A stretch of DNA of 6,232 nt from Pseudomonadota bacterium. Its GTDB lineage: Bacteria > Pseudomonadota > Alphaproteobacteria > Rhizobiales > Hyphomicrobiaceae. How positions within the stretch are numbered: position 1 is the stretch's first letter; every line of letters starts with the position of its first letter. Of the stretch, positions 4,855 through 6,232 are shown one piece after another. A program made the translations under genes and the position numbers. A model generated the notes under the pieces. The model worked only from the letters and a program-made list of their open reading frames with translations, made no database searches and was not told the DNA's origin. The stretch is from the NCBI GenBank assembly GCA_023390485.1, contig JAEWCT010000012.1, positions 1-6,232 of the forward strand, in the 5' to 3' direction.

Positions 4855-6232
4855 TTAAACGAGATCGGAAGGTGCCGCTGCAGTGGCAGTGGCACCACCA
4901 CCCGCGAGCTTCAGTACCGACTCGAGACTATCGGCTTCCGCCGCTGGTTTGTCCCAGCGGATGCGATGAATGCGCGGAAACCGCATCGCGACGCCGGATT
5001 TGTGCCGCGTCGATTCCTGAACCGCATCGAACGCCACTTCAAAAACGAGTTCGGGCTCGACGGCCCGCACCGGCCCGAACGTCTCGGTCGTATGGCTTCT
5101 GATCCACTTGTCGATCAGCAGCAGCTCTTCGTCGGTAAATCCCGAATACGCCTTGCCGACGGGCACAAGCTGGCGATCGCCGTTTTCGTCCGTGCGCCAG
5201 ACGCCGAAGGTGTAATCCGAATAGTACGACGATCGCTTGCCGGAGCCGCGCTGGGCGTACATCAGCACGCAGTCGAGCGTCAGCGCCGCGCGTTTCCACT
5301 TGAACCATTCGCCCTTGACGCGCCCCGCCTGATAAGGGCTTGCACGCCGCTTCAGCATCAACCCTTCGATGCCCTCCGACCGCGCCGACGACCAAAGCGC
5401 GCCGAGCTCGTCGAACGACTTGAAGTCGACGAGAGGGGAAACGTCCGTTAGCCGCGGATGGTGCTTCGCATGCCAAAGTTCGAGACGCTTGCGCCGCTCG
5501 CCGAACGAAAACGCGCGAAGGTCTTCCGGTCCGTCGAACAGAAGATCGTAGAGACGCACATGCGGCGGATATGCCGTCATCATCTTCGCCGTTACCGACT
5601 TGCGATTGAGACGCTGCTGCAAGTCGTTGAACGGCGCGATCGCGCCATCGCGCATGATGAGCAACTCGCCGTCGACGACGCAATCGTGGCCCTGGAACGC
5701 CGAGCGGATTTCCGGAAACGCCCCGGAAATGTCGTCACCCTGCCGCGAGAACATACGCACGTCGCCGCCACGCGCCGCGACTTGTACGCGGATGCCGTCC
5801 CACTTCCATTCTGCCGCGAAATCTTCCGGTGAAAGACGCGGCCAGTCTTCCTCTTCGATCGGATGCGCCAGAATGACGGGACGGAAAACCGGTTTCGCGC
5901 CGGGGTCCGGACGTTCCGCCTTGCCGTCGAGCCACTGGAAAAGTTCGAGATAGGGTGGCGCGAGCGCGTGCCAGATCTCTTCGATCTCGGAAACGTCGCG
6001 GCCGTAGCTCTCAGCGAGAGCCGTGCGCGCCAGACGCGCCGAAACGCCGACGCGCGGCGCGCCGCCGAGCAGCTTCAAAAGCGCCCATCGGCCCGACGCA
6101 TCGAGCTGATCGAGGAGATGCCCGAGACGCTCGGTCCGTTCCGCCGCCGTGCCGTCCGCCATCGCTTCGATGACGGCGCCGAGCGACAACTCCGCCGGCT
6201 CTCCCGAATTGTGCCCGACATCACCCCACCCC
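4855..6232 (-). CDS. ATP-dependent DNA ligase, N-terminus beyond the right edge
   Basis: An ATP-dependent DNA ligase that seals nicks through an enzyme-AMP intermediate. About 459 codons are in the window. The frame has no stop up to position 6232, and the TTG at 6189 is an internal leucine, not a start: the frame continues upstream as DVGHNSGEPAEL. Numbering from that TTG, the order is the end of the helical DNA-binding domain (GRWALLKLLGGAPRVGVSARLA, about 33-54), motif I with the AMP-accepting Lys129 (KWDGIR), motif III FSRQGD (147-152), motif IIIa VVDGELL (171-177), motif IV EGLMLKR (275-281), motif V FKWKR (296-300) and an OB domain ending RFPRIHRIRWDKP. This matches bacterial ligases of roughly 530 residues (the B type of ATP-dependent ligases, unrelated to E. 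coli LigB), so about 70-100 residues are missing. These ligases often lie beside a metallo-beta-lactamase-fold exonuclease and a DEXH helicase. Here the ligase ends its strand's run, converging on sgaA, so any partners would be to the right. Confidence 0.94.
   Translation of the reverse strand, partial: GWGDVGHNSGEPAELSLGAVIEAMADGTAAERTERLGHLLDQLDASGRWALLKLLGGAPRVGVSARLARTALAESYGRDVSEIEEIWHALAPPYLELFQWLDGKAERPDPGAKPVFRPVILAHPIEEEDWPRLSPEDFAAEWKWDGIRVQVAARGGDVRMFSRQGDDISGAFPEIRSAFQGHDCVVDGELLIMRDGAIAPFNDLQQRLNRKSVTAKMMTAYPPHVRLYDLLFDGPEDLRAFSFGERRKRLELWHAKHHPRLTDVSPLVDFKSFDELGALWSSARSEGIEGLMLKRRASPYQAGRVKGEWFKWKRAALTLDCVLMYAQRGSGKRSSYYSDYTFGVWRTDENGDRQLVPVGKAYSGFTDEELLLIDKWIRSHTTETFGPVRAVEPELVFEVAFDAVQESTRHKSGVAMRFPRIHRIRWDKPAAEADSLESVLKLAGGGATATAAAPSDLV
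4871..4896. repeat. Strong hairpin-forming repeat just past sgaA, inside the ligase 3' end
   Basis: GGTGCCGCTGC (4871-4881) and GCAGTGGCACC (4886-4896) pair over 11 positions with one G-T-type mismatch and a 4-nt loop. It starts 28 nt after the sgaA stop and lies in the codons for the Gly/Ala/Thr-rich tail of the ligase. Neither side has a T tract, so it is not a classical intrinsic terminator. It may protect the sgaA 3' end or pause polymerase. The low-complexity coding tail could also generate it by chance. Confidence 0.5.

Noticed and set aside
5039..5683. Minus-strand frame of 214 codons within the ligase gene
   Set aside because: It is a shifted frame of the ligase, extremely Arg/Ala-rich, while the ligase motifs are all in the other frame.
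1..6232. Novel defence, mobile or CRISPR system
   Set aside because: I found no transposase, integrase, phage gene, direct-repeat array or tRNA; the recognisable genes are metabolic or repair enzymes.

Overview
This 6.2 kb window reads as GC-rich chromosomal DNA from a methylotrophic alphaproteobacterium, most likely Hyphomicrobium or a close relative. The strongest clue is the first gene: its 322-residue product closely resembles, as I remember it, the structurally characterised glycerate dehydrogenase/hydroxypyruvate reductase of Hyphomicrobium methylovorum. The second clue is a serine-glyoxylate aminotransferase about 2.5 kb away. Together these enzymes carry out consecutive steps of the serine cycle for C1 assimilation: serine plus glyoxylate gives hydroxypyruvate plus glycine, and hydroxypyruvate is then reduced to D-glycerate. 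I could run no database search, so family calls rest on motifs and memory.

Layout from left to right. Positions 1-145 hold the hprA leader and possibly the 5' end of a divergent gene running off the left edge. hprA (146-1114, +) is followed by an intrinsic terminator at 1138-1168. A minus-strand pair comes next: a TTG-initiated amidase-signature hydrolase (3407-2073), then a multi-pass membrane protein of unknown function (1957-1175). The 115 bp between them contains a perfect 11-bp inverted repeat. A 232-bp divergent promoter region (3408-3639) separates the amidase from sgaA (3640-4842, +). sgaA converges, with a 12-bp gap, on an ATP-dependent DNA ligase on the minus strand. The ligase frame stays open to the right edge, so its N-terminal domain lies outside the window.

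How the genes relate. hprA and sgaA work in one pathway but are not adjacent, and each appears to have its own leader. The amidase and membrane gene lie between them on the opposite strand, with no visible link to the serine cycle. The ligase belongs to the bacterial type with an N-terminal DNA-binding domain, often encoded with a nuclease and a helicase in DNA-repair clusters. It is a neighbour here, not a pathway partner.

I see no mobile element, CRISPR array, tRNA or rRNA. The content is mostly ordinary housekeeping and methylotrophy genes. The points most worth a second look are the unrecognised membrane protein with atypical codons in its 5' end, the dyad upstream of it, the inverted repeats between amidase and sgaA, and a hairpin inside the ligase's 3' end just past the sgaA stop.
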